This document shows positions 44,275 to 54,778 of a stretch of 64,000 nt of DNA, piece after piece (the first letter of the stretch is position 1; each line of letters begins with the position of its first letter). Under the pieces are notes generated by a model. The model ran no database searches. It was not told the DNA's origin and saw only the letters and a list, made by a program, of their open reading frames with translations. This stretch comes from Acetobacterium malicum subsp. dehalogenans DSM 11527. GTDB lineage: Bacteria; Bacillota; Clostridia; Eubacteriales; Eubacteriaceae. The DNA lies in assembly GCF_000472665.1 (NCBI RefSeq), contig NZ_AXAC01000024.1, positions 1 through 64,000 on the forward strand, given 5' to 3'. A program made the position numbers and the translations under genes.

Positions 44275-46245
44275 TTAGATTAAGAACAATGGCGCAAATA
44301 CCAATGATACGATGGTCATCAGTTTGATCAGAATATTAATAGAAGGTCCGGAAGTATCCTTGAAGGGATCACCAACGGTATCGCCGACAACGGCCGCTTT
44401 ATGGGCATCACTGCCTTTTCCGCCATGAGCACCGCCTTCAATGAATTTTTTGGCATTATCCCAGGCACCACCGGCATTTGCCATAAAGATGGCCATTAAT
44501 ACCCCGGTAACCAGAGCACCTGCTAAAAGTCCACCCAGTGCATCAGCACCAAGAATCAGACCCATTGCTAAAGGAGCAACAACTGCCATTAAACCAGGAA
44601 CGATCATTTGACGGAGCGCTGCAGCGGTAGAAATATCCACGCATTTGGCATAATCCGGTTTTTGCGTGCCTTCCATAATTCCTGGGAATTCCCGGAATTG
44701 ACGACGCACTTCTTCGATCATTTCATTAGCCGCAGAACCAACTGCTTCCATGGTTAAGGCTGAGAACAGGAATGGTAACATCCCACCGATAAACATCCCG
44801 ATGATAACGTTAGGATTTAAGATATCAATACTATCCAGACCAACAACTTCAGCATAAGATGCAAATAAAGCTAAAGCAGTTAAAGCCGCAGAACCAATCG
44901 CAAAACCTTTACCGATGGCTGCGGTGGTGTTACCAACGGCATCCAACTTATCAGTGATTTCACGGACTTCTTTAGGCATTTCTGCCATTTCAGCAATTCC
45001 GCCAGCGTTATCGGCAATTGGGCCGTAAGCATCTACCGCAATGGTCATTCCACAGGTAGAAAGCATCCCAACTGCTGCTAAAGCAATACCAAAAAGGCCA
45101 AAAGCTGCGTAAGCAACAAAAATTGCTACTGACATCGCTAAAATTGGGAACATGGTTGATTTCATCCCGACAGCCAAACCGCTGATAATTGTGGTTGCGG
45201 CACCGGTTTCTGATTGCTGGGCAATGTGTTGAACCGGTTTATAATGTTCTGAAGTATAGTACTCCGTTAATTTACCAATAACAATCCCGACTGCCAAACC
45301 GGCCACAATCGCAATAAATGCCGAATATCCGCCAGTAAAGTAGTTAGACAGGAAGAAAGAAGCAATCACAACCAGAATACCGCTGACATAGGTTCCCATG
45401 TCCAGCGCGCGTTGCGGGTTTGAACCTTCTTTACCACGAACAAAGAAAGATCCGATGATTGAGGCAAAAATACCCACTGCTGCTAAAAGCATTGGGAATA
45501 AGATCCCATCATAACCATCAAGAACAAGTACGCCTAAGGTAATGGCTGAGATTATTGAACCAACATAAGACTCGAATAAATCCGAACCCATACCGGCAAC
45601 ATCGCCAACGTTGTCACCAACGTTATCAGCGATAACAGCAGGATTACGCGGATCATCTTCAGGAATACCGGCTTCAACTTTACCAACCAGGTCAGCTCCA
45701 ACATCAGCAGCTTTGGTGTAGATCCCGCCACCAACACGACCGAACAGCGCAATCGAAGATGCACCCAGACCAAAACCAGTTACAATGGTAACATCACCAA
45801 ATAATAAGTACAGGACACTGACGCCCAGCAAACCCAGACCAACAACACACATACCCATAACCGCGCCGCCGGAAAAAGCCACTGAAAGTGCTTTGTTCAT
45901 TCCGCTTTGCTGAGCTGCATTAGCCGTTCTGACGTTGGCTTTAGTCGCAACCTGCATACCGAAAAATCCGGCCAGGATTGAAAAAATAGCCCCAACCAGG
46001 AAACATATTGCGGTTGTTAAGCCTAAACCAGGTGTAACGGTTAAAATAACAAATAAGACAGCCACAAAGATTGCGATCATTTTATATTCACGTTTTAAGA
46101 ATGCCATGGCACCTTCGTGGATATATCCCGCGATTTCTTTCATTCTGTCTGTACCGGCGTCAACTGCAGTTACGCGTTTTGCAAAAATAAGCGCAACAAG
46201 CAACGCCACGACTCCAATAGCTGGAGCCAGAAACAATAATTCCAT
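44275..46245 (-). CDS. hppA: membrane-bound ion-translocating pyrophosphatase
   Basis: 656 aa, about 16 membrane helices, coupling PPi hydrolysis to cation export. Catalytic loops: [38 protein letters not shown] and the C-terminal [15 protein letters not shown]. The [10 protein letters not shown] segment (Ala in place of Lys) marks the K+-dependent subfamily, which includes all known Na+-pumping forms. Na+ transport, as in Acetobacterium, is inferred. The start at 46245 is preferred because AGGGGG lies eight bases upstream; the TTG two codons earlier is too close. It stands alone between secG and its own terminator. Confidence 0.96.
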   Translation of the reverse strand: MELLFLAPAIGVVALLVALIFAKRVTAVDAGTDRMKEIAGYIHEGAMAFLKREYKMIAIFVAVLFVILTVTPGLGLTTAICFLVGAIFSILAGFFGMQVATKANVRTANAAQQSGMNKALSVAFSGGAVMGMCVVGLGLLGVSVLYLLFGDVTIVTGFGLGASSIALFGRVGGGIYTKAADVGADLVGKVEAGIPEDDPRNPAVIADNVGDNVGDVAGMGSDLFESYVGSIISAITLGVLVLDGYDGILFPMLLAAVGIFASIIGSFFVRGKEGSNPQRALDMGTYVSGILVVIASFFLSNYFTGGYSAFIAIVAGLAVGIVIGKLTEYYTSEHYKPVQHIAQQSETGAATTIISGLAVGMKSTMFPILAMSVAIFVAYAAFGLFGIALAAVGMLSTCGMTIAVDAYGPIADNAGGIAEMAEMPKEVREITDKLDAVGNTTAAIGKGFAIGSAALTALALFASYAEVVGLDSIDILNPNVIIGMFIGGMLPFLFSALTMEAVGSAANEMIEEVRRQFREFPGIMEGTQKPDYAKCVDISTAAALRQMIVPGLMAVVAPLAMGLILGADALGGLLAGALVTGVLMAIFMANAGGAWDNAKKFIEGGAHGGKGSDAHKAAVVGDTVGDPFKDTSGPSINILIKLMTIVSLVFAPLFLI

Positions 46246-46294
46246 TCTCAATTTCCCCCTGTAAGTTTTTGCATCTCTCTAATTCAGATGCCTG

Positions 46295-46525
46295 TTATGA
46301 TACGATTGAATAAACGAATGCCGACAACATGAATAAAACGCCTGAGATTTTAGTTGCTTTTTCTAAAACACCTTCAAATCCCTTTGCTTTTTTCTTTCCA
46401 AATAAGGTCTCAGCACCACCTGCGATGGCTCCTGACATCCCTGCTGTTTTTCCCGGCGACAAAAGTATCGCGGCAACAAGAACTAGGCTGGAAATTATTA
46501 AAACGACCAGTAAAGCTTCTTTCAT
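46295..46525 (-). CDS. secG: preprotein translocase subunit SecG
   Basis: 76-aa subunit of the Sec channel with two membrane helices (about 4-24 and 52-72) and the conserved glycine-rich loop LLSPGKTAGMSGAIAGGAETLFGKK between them. The ATG at 46525 follows GGAGGTG; the upstream in-frame GTG is part of that ribosome-binding site. It stands at the tail of the glycolytic gene run, as in many clostridia, but a terminator separates it from gpmI. Confidence 0.93.
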   Translation of the reverse strand: MKEALLVVLIISSLVLVAAILLSPGKTAGMSGAIAGGAETLFGKKKAKGFEGVLEKATKISGVLFMLSAFVYSIVS

Positions 46526-46590
46526 TAGTATCACCTCCGTAAATAATCGTGCACGTTATAATATCATAACCAAAAAACATTTTCAATCAT

Positions 46591-46613
46591 AAAAAAAGTC
46601 TCGATGGAGACTT
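46591..46613 (-). terminator. terminator of the glycolytic operon
   Basis: Minus-strand hairpin AAGTCTC-CATC-GAGACTT followed by TTTTTTT, about 40 bp after the gpmI stop. Confidence 0.93.
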
Positions 46614-46650
46614 TTCCTATGTAAACGGTCACAGTTTTTGTATTTTTGCT

Positions 46651-48186
46651 TTATTCACCCTTAATCAACGTTTCACCTGTCATTTCGACCGGTTTGGGCA
46701 GTCCCATCAGCTCCAGCAAAGTGGGGGCTACATCGGCCAGACGGCCATCATCTCTCAGCGTCACATTGCCATCACCAAGGAGAATGCATTTGACCTGGTT
46801 GGAGGTATGGGCGGTAAAAGGCATATGGGTTTCGTAATCGATCATTTTTTCGGCATTGCCATGATCGGCTGTAACAATCACCTTGCCACCTTTTGCCAGA
46901 ATAGCGGTGATGACTTTTTTAGCACACGCATCGACCACCTGAACAGCTTGCTCGGCTGCTTCGAAAATGCCGGTGTGGCCGACCATATCGGCATTGGCAA
47001 AATTAAGGATCATCAGCTGATATTTGTCACTTTCAACGGCGGCGACAGCTTTATCAGCCACCTCATAAGCACTCATCTCCGGCTGTAAATCATAGGTTGC
47101 CACGTGGGGCGAGGGTACCAGAATCCTGTCTTCCATGGGGTATTGCTTTTCTAGTCCACCATTAAAGAAGTAGGTCACGTGGGCATACTTTTCGGTTTCA
47201 GCAATCCGCAGTTGAGGGATACCCAGATTACTGAGATATTCGCCCAGAGTGTTGTCGATAGTCACCGGTTTATAGGCAATTGCGACATTTTCAAAGGATT
47301 TATCATATTGCGTCATCGTCACAAAATTTAAACCTAAAAAACCAGTTTTTCGTTCGAATTCCTTAAACTCAGGATCGATAAAAGCTCGCGTTAATTCCCT
47401 GGCCCGGTCGGGACGGAAATTAAAAAAGATTATTGTGTCATTTGACTTGATCGCTTTATCTTCGGCCGTATCGATGATGGTTGGCAGCACGAATTCATCG
47501 GTAATTTTAGCCGCATAGGTTTCTTCCATAACTTGCAGGGCCGACGCGGCATGATTGCCGGCACCCATTGTCATGGCATCATAGGCTTTTTCAACCCGAT
47601 CCCAACGGTTGTCACGATCCATGGCATAGTAACGTCCCATGACGGTGGCGATTTTCCCCACTCCCAGTTGCGCCATTTTAGCTTCCAAAGATCTGATGTG
47701 ACCAATCCCGCTATCAGGAGCGGTATCCCGGCCATCCATCAGACAATGGACATAGACCCGTTTTAAGCCCTGTTTTTTAGCCAAGTTCAGTAACGCGTAA
47801 AGATGGCATTCATGGCTGTGAACACCGCCATCGGACAATAAGCCCATCAGGTGCAGGGCGCCGTCATTTTCCTTAGCTGAACGAATCCCCGCCAGAAAGG
47901 CCAGGTTGGTAAAAAAATCGCCATCTTCGATGGATTTAGTAATCCGGGTCAGCTCCTGATAGACGATCCGGCCAGCCCCCAGATTTAAATGGCCAACCTC
48001 GGAATTGCCCATCTGACCTTCGGGCAGGCCAACACCAAGGCCACTGGCGGTAATCAGAGTATGGGGATTGTCCTGTGAAATGGCATCAAGAAACGGTGTT
48101 TGGGCCTGTTCAACGGCATTGCCCTCGGTACATCTGGTAAAGCCGTAGCCATCCAGAATAATCAGGGCAGTTAAATTTTTATTCAT
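46651..48186 (-). CDS. gpmI: 2,3-bisphosphoglycerate-independent phosphoglycerate mutase
   Basis: 511-aa Mn-dependent enzyme interconverting 3- and 2-phosphoglycerate. The alkaline-phosphatase-type domain has metal ligands in LIILDGYGF and TADHGNAEKM, and the phosphoserine is in MGNSEVGHLNLGAGRIVYQ. The central transferase domain has HCLMDGRDTAP and RYYAMDRDNRWDRV. The ATG at 48186 is used; an earlier TTG would enclose the GAAAGGTG ribosome-binding site. Last gene of the cggR-gap-pgk-tpi-gpmI run. Confidence 0.97.
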   Translation of the reverse strand: MNKNLTALIILDGYGFTRCTEGNAVEQAQTPFLDAISQDNPHTLITASGLGVGLPEGQMGNSEVGHLNLGAGRIVYQELTRITKSIEDGDFFTNLAFLAGIRSAKENDGALHLMGLLSDGGVHSHECHLYALLNLAKKQGLKRVYVHCLMDGRDTAPDSGIGHIRSLEAKMAQLGVGKIATVMGRYYAMDRDNRWDRVEKAYDAMTMGAGNHAASALQVMEETYAAKITDEFVLPTIIDTAEDKAIKSNDTIIFFNFRPDRARELTRAFIDPEFKEFERKTGFLGLNFVTMTQYDKSFENVAIAYKPVTIDNTLGEYLSNLGIPQLRIAETEKYAHVTYFFNGGLEKQYPMEDRILVPSPHVATYDLQPEMSAYEVADKAVAAVESDKYQLMILNFANADMVGHTGIFEAAEQAVQVVDACAKKVITAILAKGGKVIVTADHGNAEKMIDYETHMPFTAHTSNQVKCILLGDGNVTLRDDGRLADVAPTLLELMGLPKPVEMTGETLIKGE

Positions 48187-48232
48187 ATGATCACACCTTT
48201 CGGTCAAAATATTTTAGGCTATTGTGAGAACC

Positions 48233-48330
48233 GTACCGACCAATTGTTAATCTGTTGTTCGCCGCGGCATCGGACAGGCTTTGCCGTGTCCGCTCCGATG
48301 CGTACAACATGATGTAACAATTGTCGGTAC
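48233..48330 (-). repeat. interspersed palindromic element, copy 5
   Basis: Complete short-form core in reverse orientation in the gpmI-tpiA gap. It keeps all helices, with CGGACACGGC and GCCTGTCCG at the apex. The tails found in copies 2 and 7 are missing. Confidence 0.88.
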
Positions 48331-48372
48331 TCACTTCATCTTCTTTCTTTTATTCTTACTATTATCCCTGAG

Positions 48373-49110
48373 TTAAAACTTTGCAATCTCCGAAAAAGTC
48401 GGTTTCAGGGAGGCGCCTCCGACAAGGGCGCCGTCGATATTGTCCATGGCCATCAGATCCTTGATATTTTCGGGGTTGACGGAACCGCCGTATTGAACCC
48501 GGACTTTTTGGGCGGCATCTTCGCCGAACATTTTAGCGATGGTTTGGCGGACCCAGCCGCAGGCTTCGTTGGCTTCTTCTTTGCTGGCTGTTTTGCCCGT
48601 GCCGATGGCCCAGATTGGTTCGTAGGCAACGACCACTTTAGTGATGTCTTCAATTCCTTTTAATCCGGCTTCCATCTGACCAACAACCTTGGCTTCAGCT
48701 TTGCCGCTTTCTCTTTCTTCCAGGGTTTCACCACAGCATACGATCGGGGTAATCCCCAGGGTCAGGGCTTTGATGGCTTTTTTATTGACGGTTTCATCGG
48801 TTTCGTTAAAATACTCCCGTCTTTCGGAGTGGCCAATCAAGACATATTTGACGCCAACGGCCTGCAGCATTTCTCCGGAAATTTCGCCGGTGAAGGCGCC
48901 ATTTTTTTCAAAGTGCATATTTTGAGCGCCGATACCAACATTGGAATTTTTTGCCATTTCCACGGCTTTTTGCAGACCCAGATAGGTGGGACAAAAAACC
49001 ACTTCAGCTTCGGCCCCAGCCACCAATGGCAACAGGGTATTCATCAATTTTTCAGTTTCAAAAACATCATTATTCATTTTCCAGTTTCCGGCAATAATTG
49101 GTTTTCGCAT
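48373..49110 (-). CDS. tpiA: triosephosphate isomerase
   Basis: 245-aa TIM barrel interconverting dihydroxyacetone phosphate and glyceraldehyde-3-phosphate. Substrate Lys in AGNWKMN (near 11), catalytic His in VLIGHSERR (near 93), catalytic Glu in VVAYEPIWAIGTG (near 165), phosphate loop YGGSVNPENI. AAGGAG before the ATG. Confidence 0.98.
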   Translation of the reverse strand: MRKPIIAGNWKMNNDVFETEKLMNTLLPLVAGAEAEVVFCPTYLGLQKAVEMAKNSNVGIGAQNMHFEKNGAFTGEISGEMLQAVGVKYVLIGHSERREYFNETDETVNKKAIKALTLGITPIVCCGETLEERESGKAEAKVVGQMEAGLKGIEDITKVVVAYEPIWAIGTGKTASKEEANEACGWVRQTIAKMFGEDAAQKVRVQYGGSVNPENIKDLMAMDNIDGALVGGASLKPTFSEIAKF

Positions 49111-49182
49111 CGTATTCTCCTTAGATTTGATTATTTAAGCCATATGTAATTTAAAGAATCAAACAAATATTGCTTTGATGTC

Positions 49183-49267
49183 GGTTTCCGCAAACAATTT
49201 AGTAACGTGTAGGCGAACAGTCGATAGACTGTACGACGTACAGTGTAGAAATTGTTTAGCGCAAACC
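49183..49267. repeat. second type of palindromic element in the tpiA-pgk gap
   Basis: Outer imperfect arms GGTTTCCGCAAACAATTT and AAATTGTTTAGCGCAAACC surround inner hairpins (ACAGTC/GACTGT; CTGTACGACGTACAG). Same nested design as the main family but unrelated in sequence. Only one copy is seen here. Confidence 0.6.
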
Positions 49268-49307
49268 GGCAGCGAAGCTCACGGCAGTTTGTTAATTACC
49301 TATTTGT

Positions 49308-50498
49308 TTATTTATCCTGTAATATTTCAATACCGGGCAGTTTTTTTCCTTCGAGGAATTCCAGTGACGCGCCGCCGCCGGTGGAAATATGGCTCATACC
49401 CTCTTCGTAGCCGAGGATTTTAACTGCGGCGGCCGAATCTCCACCGCCGATGATGGTAATGGCATCAGAATCCGACATGGCTTTTGCCACTGCTTCCGTT
49501 CCTTTGGCAAAGGCGGCCATTTCAAATACGCCCATGGGGCCGTTCCAGATCACTGTTTTAGCACCCAGAATGGCTTTGGCAAAGGTTGCCGCGGTTACCG
49601 GACCGATATCCAGTCCCAACGAATTGGCGGGAATGGCATTGATATCGACAACCACAAATGGCGCGTCAGCGGCAAAGGTTTCGGCGGCCACCACATCCAC
49701 TGGCAATAGTAGGTTAACCCCTTTGGCCTTGGCTTTTGCGACTAACTCATTGGCCAGCTCCATTTTATCTTCTTCCAGCAAGGATTTTCCAATTTCATAG
49801 CCCTGGGCTTTCAGGAAGGTAAAGGCCATACCACCGCCGATGATCAGGGTATCGACCTTTTCCAGTAGATTGTTGATCACGCCAATTTTGTCTGATACCT
49901 TTGATCCACCCAGAATCGCTACAAAGGGGCGTTCCGGATTTTCCAGGGCTTTGCCCATAAAATCCAATTCTTTCTGGATCAGGAAACCTGAAACGCCAGG
50001 TAAGAATTCGGCAATCCCGACCGTTGAGGCATGGGCCCGGTGAGCAGTTCCAAAGGCATCATTAACAAAAACATCACCCAGTTCAGCCAGTTCTTTTGAA
50101 AAGCCCTGGTCATTTTTCTCCTCTTCGCCCCGGAAACGGGTATTTTGAAGTAACAGCACATCACCTGGTTTCAGTCCCGCTGCAGCTGCAACAGTCAGCG
50201 ATCCGGTGACTGCTCCGTCATCATTGAAGATCACTTCTTTTTTCAGTAATTCAGACAGCTTCTTTGCCACTGGTTCCAGGGAATATTTAGGATTCGGCTG
50301 GTTTTTAGGGCGGCCCATATGGGACATTAAAATCAATGAAGCCCCCTGTTCCAGAATATAGTTAATTGTTGGCAAAGCCGCGGTGATCCGGGTTTCATCG
50401 GTAATGACGCCGTTTTCATCCAATGGCACATTAAAGTCGGCCCGCATTAAAACTTTTTTTCCTTTTAAATCAATATCAGATACCGTTTTTTTACTCAT
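49308..50498 (-). CDS. pgk: phosphoglycerate kinase
   Basis: 396-aa monomeric kinase making ATP from 1,3-bisphosphoglycerate. N-domain substrate residues in [14 protein letters not shown] near 16 and SHMGRPKN near 59; C-domain nucleotide site [15 protein letters not shown] near 196 and the terminal [11 protein letters not shown] with [24 protein letters not shown] precedes the ATG. It lies between tpiA and gap. Confidence 0.98.
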   Translation of the reverse strand: MSKKTVSDIDLKGKKVLMRADFNVPLDENGVITDETRITAALPTINYILEQGASLILMSHMGRPKNQPNPKYSLEPVAKKLSELLKKEVIFNDDGAVTGSLTVAAAAGLKPGDVLLLQNTRFRGEEEKNDQGFSKELAELGDVFVNDAFGTAHRAHASTVGIAEFLPGVSGFLIQKELDFMGKALENPERPFVAILGGSKVSDKIGVINNLLEKVDTLIIGGGMAFTFLKAQGYEIGKSLLEEDKMELANELVAKAKAKGVNLLLPVDVVAAETFAADAPFVVVDINAIPANSLGLDIGPVTAATFAKAILGAKTVIWNGPMGVFEMAAFAKGTEAVAKAMSDSDAITIIGGGDSAAAVKILGYEEGMSHISTGGGASLEFLEGKKLPGIEILQDK

Positions 50499-50542
50499 CT
50501 TCTTATCCTCTCGGTTATAAATTCAGTTATCGTAAGTATACC

Positions 50543-50597
50543 GTGCCGAGTAATTGTTAATCTGATGCATATAACATGATGTAACAATTTTCGGTAC
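50543..50597 (-). repeat. interspersed palindromic element, copy 6 (deleted form)
   Basis: A 55-bp remnant in the pgk-gap gap: the outer termini (GTGCCGAGTAATTGTTAATCT and ATGTAACAATTTTCGGTAC, each with changes) and ATAACATGATG remain, but the apical helices are gone. Confidence 0.7.
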
Positions 50598-50626
50598 TGC
50601 TTTTGTTTTTTCTTATAAACAATTTC

Positions 50627-50661
50627 AGAAGCCTTTGCAATGTTTTTGCATAAGCTTCTGA
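50627..50661 (-). promoter_or_regulatory. intercistronic hairpin between gap and pgk
   Basis: Perfect outer arms TTTCAGAAGC/GCTTCTGAAA plus inner GCA/TGC pairs. No strong T-run on the minus strand, so it may be a partial attenuator or a processing/stability signal after gap. Confidence 0.5.
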
Positions 50662-50709
50662 AAAGTCTTGTGTCGTTATTTTATTATTTATTTATGCTGT
50701 TTGGGTTGA

Positions 50710-51759
<1,050 letters not shown>

Positions 51760-51770
51760 TCAGCCACGCG

Positions 51771-52832
51771 CTATTTTGTGTCTGACATGGTTTGCAATTT
51801 TCTTAATATTTCTCTGGCGGCGCTTTCATCGGTGATCAAGACAATATTCTCACGAATCCGACTAACCGCAATAATTGATTCCGCTTTGGTGACCCCGCCG
51901 GCAACGGCTATAACATGCGGTATTTTCTTAAAATTATCAATCCCGATGCCAATGGTACTGGATGGTGAAATAACCTGGCCATTAATATCAAAGTAATGCC
52001 CAAAGGCTTCCGCCACAGCGCCCTGTTCCAGAATTTTTCGCTTGTCGGCGGTGGCCAGATTCCGCCAGTCGGCCAGCACATCAGCCCGACCCAATCCGAA
52101 GATAAAGATATCGATGTTGTCCATTTTATTGAATACCCTTTTTATCTCAGGATAATCTTTTAATGCTTCCAATAATCGCTGATCGATATTATCCGGTAAA
52201 TGGAGGAGCTCATAATTGGAATGAAGCTTCAGGCCCATTTCGGCGACCACGTTGTTGGCCTGGGTGGAATGGCTTTTTCCGATCCCGCCCCGGGCCGGGA
52301 TGACATAAACATCGGGATAAAAGGCTTCCCGCATTTCATCGGCAACAGCAGCGGTACAGCTTCCGCCGGTCAATGCCAGGGTGTCCTTATATTTCATCAC
52401 CGATAAAACATATTTTGCCCCGGAACGTCCCATGAATCGCAGGACTTCATAATTCATATCCATATCGCCGGGACAAATAATGACCCGTTTGAGATGGAGA
52501 CGATCCATCAGTTCTTTTTCCAATTGTTCAAGACCGTTATAGGTATACAGCAGACCCTTTAGCTGGATCAGTGCTTCCTTACCGGCATCGGTAATGACAA
52601 CACCCTGCCGTTCCACCGAAACCAGTTTTTGAGTTTGAAAAAAATCGATCTCATTGCGGACCTGACGTTCACTCATGTCCAGAACAAAGGCAAGATTTCT
52701 CCGTCCGATGGGCTGCTCACTGCTAATGGTTGACAAAATATTGTAACGCATTTCAATGAGACGATTCACTTCCGGAGCGACAAGCTGTTGAAGTTCAATG
52801 ACTTCTTTACTGATTTTTAATTGATTTGACAC
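51771..52832 (-). CDS. cggR: SorC/CggR-family central glycolytic repressor
   Basis: 353 aa: an N-terminal HTH segment (IGRRNLAFVLDMSERQVRNE, about 42-61) and a SorC sugar-phosphate-binding domain (PGDMDMNYEVLRFMGRSGA; LALTGGSCTAAVADEM; IPARGGIGKSHSTQANN; HYFDINGQVI). In Bacillus, CggR represses gap and is released by fructose-1,6-bisphosphate. The start is GTG with AGAAGGGTG upstream. It is the first gene of the glycolytic operon, behind a promoter with an operator that likely mediates autoregulation. Confidence 0.94.
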   Translation of the reverse strand: MSNQLKISKEVIELQQLVAPEVNRLIEMRYNILSTISSEQPIGRRNLAFVLDMSERQVRNEIDFFQTQKLVSVERQGVVITDAGKEALIQLKGLLYTYNGLEQLEKELMDRLHLKRVIICPGDMDMNYEVLRFMGRSGAKYVLSVMKYKDTLALTGGSCTAAVADEMREAFYPDVYVIPARGGIGKSHSTQANNVVAEMGLKLHSNYELLHLPDNIDQRLLEALKDYPEIKRVFNKMDNIDIFIFGLGRADVLADWRNLATADKRKILEQGAVAEAFGHYFDINGQVISPSSTIGIGIDNFKKIPHVIAVAGGVTKAESIIAVSRIRENIVLITDESAAREILRKLQTMSDTK

Positions 52833-52863
52833 AGAATCACCCTTCTTTCGGATACATGCTCAC

Positions 52864-52884
52864 TTTTGTCCCGGTGGGACAAAA
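52864..52884. promoter_or_regulatory. CggR-type operator
   Basis: Perfect 9-bp palindrome TTTTGTCCC-3-GGGACAAAA covering the expected transcription start. On the minus strand it contains TGTC-CCAC-CGGGAC, which equals the central TGTC-N4-CGGGAC of the Bacillus CggR operator. Confidence 0.75.
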
Positions 52885-52886
52885 TC

Positions 52887-52915
52887 ATTATACCCCATTT
52901 TAAATTTAAAAACAA
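52887..52915 (-). promoter_or_regulatory. glycolytic operon sigma-A promoter
   Basis: Minus-strand TTGTTT (52910-52915), 17-bp spacer, TATAAT (52887-52892). The operator begins 2 bp downstream. Confidence 0.85.
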
Positions 52916-53005
52916 GTTAAAAAAGACCAAAAACTAAAAGAAAATCCCAGCCCGATTTTCTCGGATCTACAGGCATTTGGCTGTGATTAGTCTTTGGTCA
53001 ACGGT

Positions 53006-54457
53006 CTACCGGTACTCTTTTCGTTTGGAGGAGGGCTGGATCAAAAGTGCTTCACGATATTTGGCAACGGTGCGCCTGGCCACATCGAGATTTTTTTCCT
53101 GCAATAATTCTGACAATTTCTGATCACTCAGTGGCTTTTTCTTGTCTTCTTGTTCGATTAATTCCTTAATATAGCGTTTGATGGCGTCAGAAGAACGATC
53201 CTCTTCACCCTGAGTATATCCCCGCTTAAAGAAAAACTTCAGGGCAAAGGTGCCCTTGGGGGTTTGGATATATTTTCCCCGAATCGCCCGGCTGACGGTA
53301 GATTCATGGACCTCAATCGTCTCAGCAATTGTTTTGAGGGTTAACGGCCGCAGATCCCCCACCCCTTCAAAGAAAAACCCCCGCTGGGACTCGGCAATGG
53401 CAGTAATGACTTTTTTGATGGTATCGCGTCGCTGTTCAATGCTTTTGATCAGAAAAGCGGCACTGTCCAATTTTTTCTCAAGATAAAGTTTGGTTTCATC
53501 ATTTTTATCCGGGTTTTTGAGCAGCCCCTTATAGTAATTATTGATCCGTAACCGGGGTGCCGATACATCATTGACTTTCACCACCAGCTCATCATTGACA
53601 ATTTCGATGCTCCCATCCGGGATCACGTAGGACACCCGTTCCGAACAGGAAAATTCCCGGCCGGGTTTTGGTTCCAGCGTTTTAATCACCTCTTTGAATT
53701 CATAGACATCCTCAATTGATAAGCCGGTATCCTGAGCGATCCGCTTAAACTGGTTATCGGCCAGATCGATCAGGTGATTTCTGACAATGTCCATAAACAC
53801 TTCTTCATCATCATACCCCATCTGACGCAATTGAATCAGTAAACACTCTTCAATATTTCGACATCCTACCCCACTGGGATCAAAACCCTGGATGATCTTA
53901 ATCATTTTCTGAATGCTTTCTTCATCGACTTCTAAAATGTTTCCGACATAGTCCATGTCGACAATCAGGTAACCGTTGTCATCGATACAGTCAATCAAAT
54001 ACTCGCCGATTCGTTTTTCCGTTTCACTGAGGTTTTTTTCCAACATGTTAAATTGAAAATGCAGATATTCGTAAAGGGTTTTCTCCTGAGAAGTAAACTT
54101 TTCAAAACCGTATTCGTCATCGGTATCACCACTTGACTGAGTCTGGCCGCGATAGTCAGAATTTTCCATGCTGTGAAAATATTCGTCCCACTGGATTTCC
54201 TCCTTAGGCGGCTGCTCAACAACGGGCTCTTCTTTAACCAATTCCCCCTTGAGCGGTCCGCCATCTTCATTAACGGGTACCACTTCTTTAATTGACACCT
54301 CATTAAATTCCAGTACCGGATTTTCCATAATTTCAGTTTCGATCAAACCATTAAGTTCCATCGCGGTCAGCTGCAGAATCTCAATCGATTGCCGCATTTC
54401 CTGGGTCATAATCAATTTTTGGGTTTGGGTTATATTTAAATCAAATTTGATATTCAT
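53006..54457 (-). CDS. rpoN: RNA polymerase sigma-54 factor
   Basis: 483 aa: region I (LIMTQEMRQSIEILQLTAMEL, near 15-36) that holds polymerase inactive until activated, an acidic region II (about 55-115), the core-binding domain, an HTH-like segment (TIAETIEVHESTVSRAIRGKYIQ) and the RpoN box ARRTVAKYRE near the C-terminus. It lies 170 bp upstream of cggR in the same direction, a common clostridial order. It would serve the -24/-12 promoter at 16728-16742. AGGTG precedes the ATG. Confidence 0.97.
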   Translation of the reverse strand: MNIKFDLNITQTQKLIMTQEMRQSIEILQLTAMELNGLIETEIMENPVLEFNEVSIKEVVPVNEDGGPLKGELVKEEPVVEQPPKEEIQWDEYFHSMENSDYRGQTQSSGDTDDEYGFEKFTSQEKTLYEYLHFQFNMLEKNLSETEKRIGEYLIDCIDDNGYLIVDMDYVGNILEVDEESIQKMIKIIQGFDPSGVGCRNIEECLLIQLRQMGYDDEEVFMDIVRNHLIDLADNQFKRIAQDTGLSIEDVYEFKEVIKTLEPKPGREFSCSERVSYVIPDGSIEIVNDELVVKVNDVSAPRLRINNYYKGLLKNPDKNDETKLYLEKKLDSAAFLIKSIEQRRDTIKKVITAIAESQRGFFFEGVGDLRPLTLKTIAETIEVHESTVSRAIRGKYIQTPKGTFALKFFFKRGYTQGEEDRSSDAIKRYIKELIEQEDKKKPLSDQKLSELLQEKNLDVARRTVAKYREALLIQPSSKRKEYR

Positions 54458-54485
54458 TTTTCACCTGATTATTTTATTTCTGAAT

Positions 54486-54511
54486 CAAAAAAAGACTAAC
54501 TTTCGTTAGTC
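54486..54511 (-). terminator. trxB terminator, distal copy
   Basis: Minus-strand hairpin GACTAAC-GAAA-GTTAGTC followed by TTTTTTTG. Palindromic element copy 7 separates it from trxB and from the partial stem copy at 54749-54763. Confidence 0.85.
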
Positions 54512-54743
54512 CCAGACTGTCAAAAAAGATAACCCAGTACCGACAATTGTTACATCATGTTGTACGCATCGGAGCGGACACGGCATCGCCTGTCCGATTT
54601 TCGCGAAGGCAACGAGCCAATCACAAGCTTGCTTGTAGTTGGCGACTGCCCGCGACCAATGCGAAAGGAGCAAAGCGGATTTCGCATGGCGCGGCGAACA
54701 ACAGATTAACAATTGGTCGGCACGGTAGTTTATCGACAACCTC
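54512..54743 (+). repeat. interspersed palindromic element, copy 7 (long form)
   Basis: Core 54537-54723. It carries the extra internal segment shared with copy 1, including GCCAATCACAAGC/GCTTGTAGTTGGC and GCGAAA/TTTCGC hairpins. The left tail CCAGACTGTCAAAAAAG and right tail CGACAACCTCA match copy 2. Reading frames inside it are spurious. Confidence 0.88.
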
Positions 54744-54748
54744 ACACC

Positions 54749-54763
54749 AACTTTCGTTAGTCC
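54749..54763 (-). repeat. partial duplicate of the trxB terminator stem
   Basis: GGACTAACGAAAGTT on the minus strand, a 15-nt copy of the stem at 54494-54511, directly after trxB on the other side of the palindromic element. Confidence 0.75.
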
Positions 54764-54778
54764 TAATCATATCACAAT

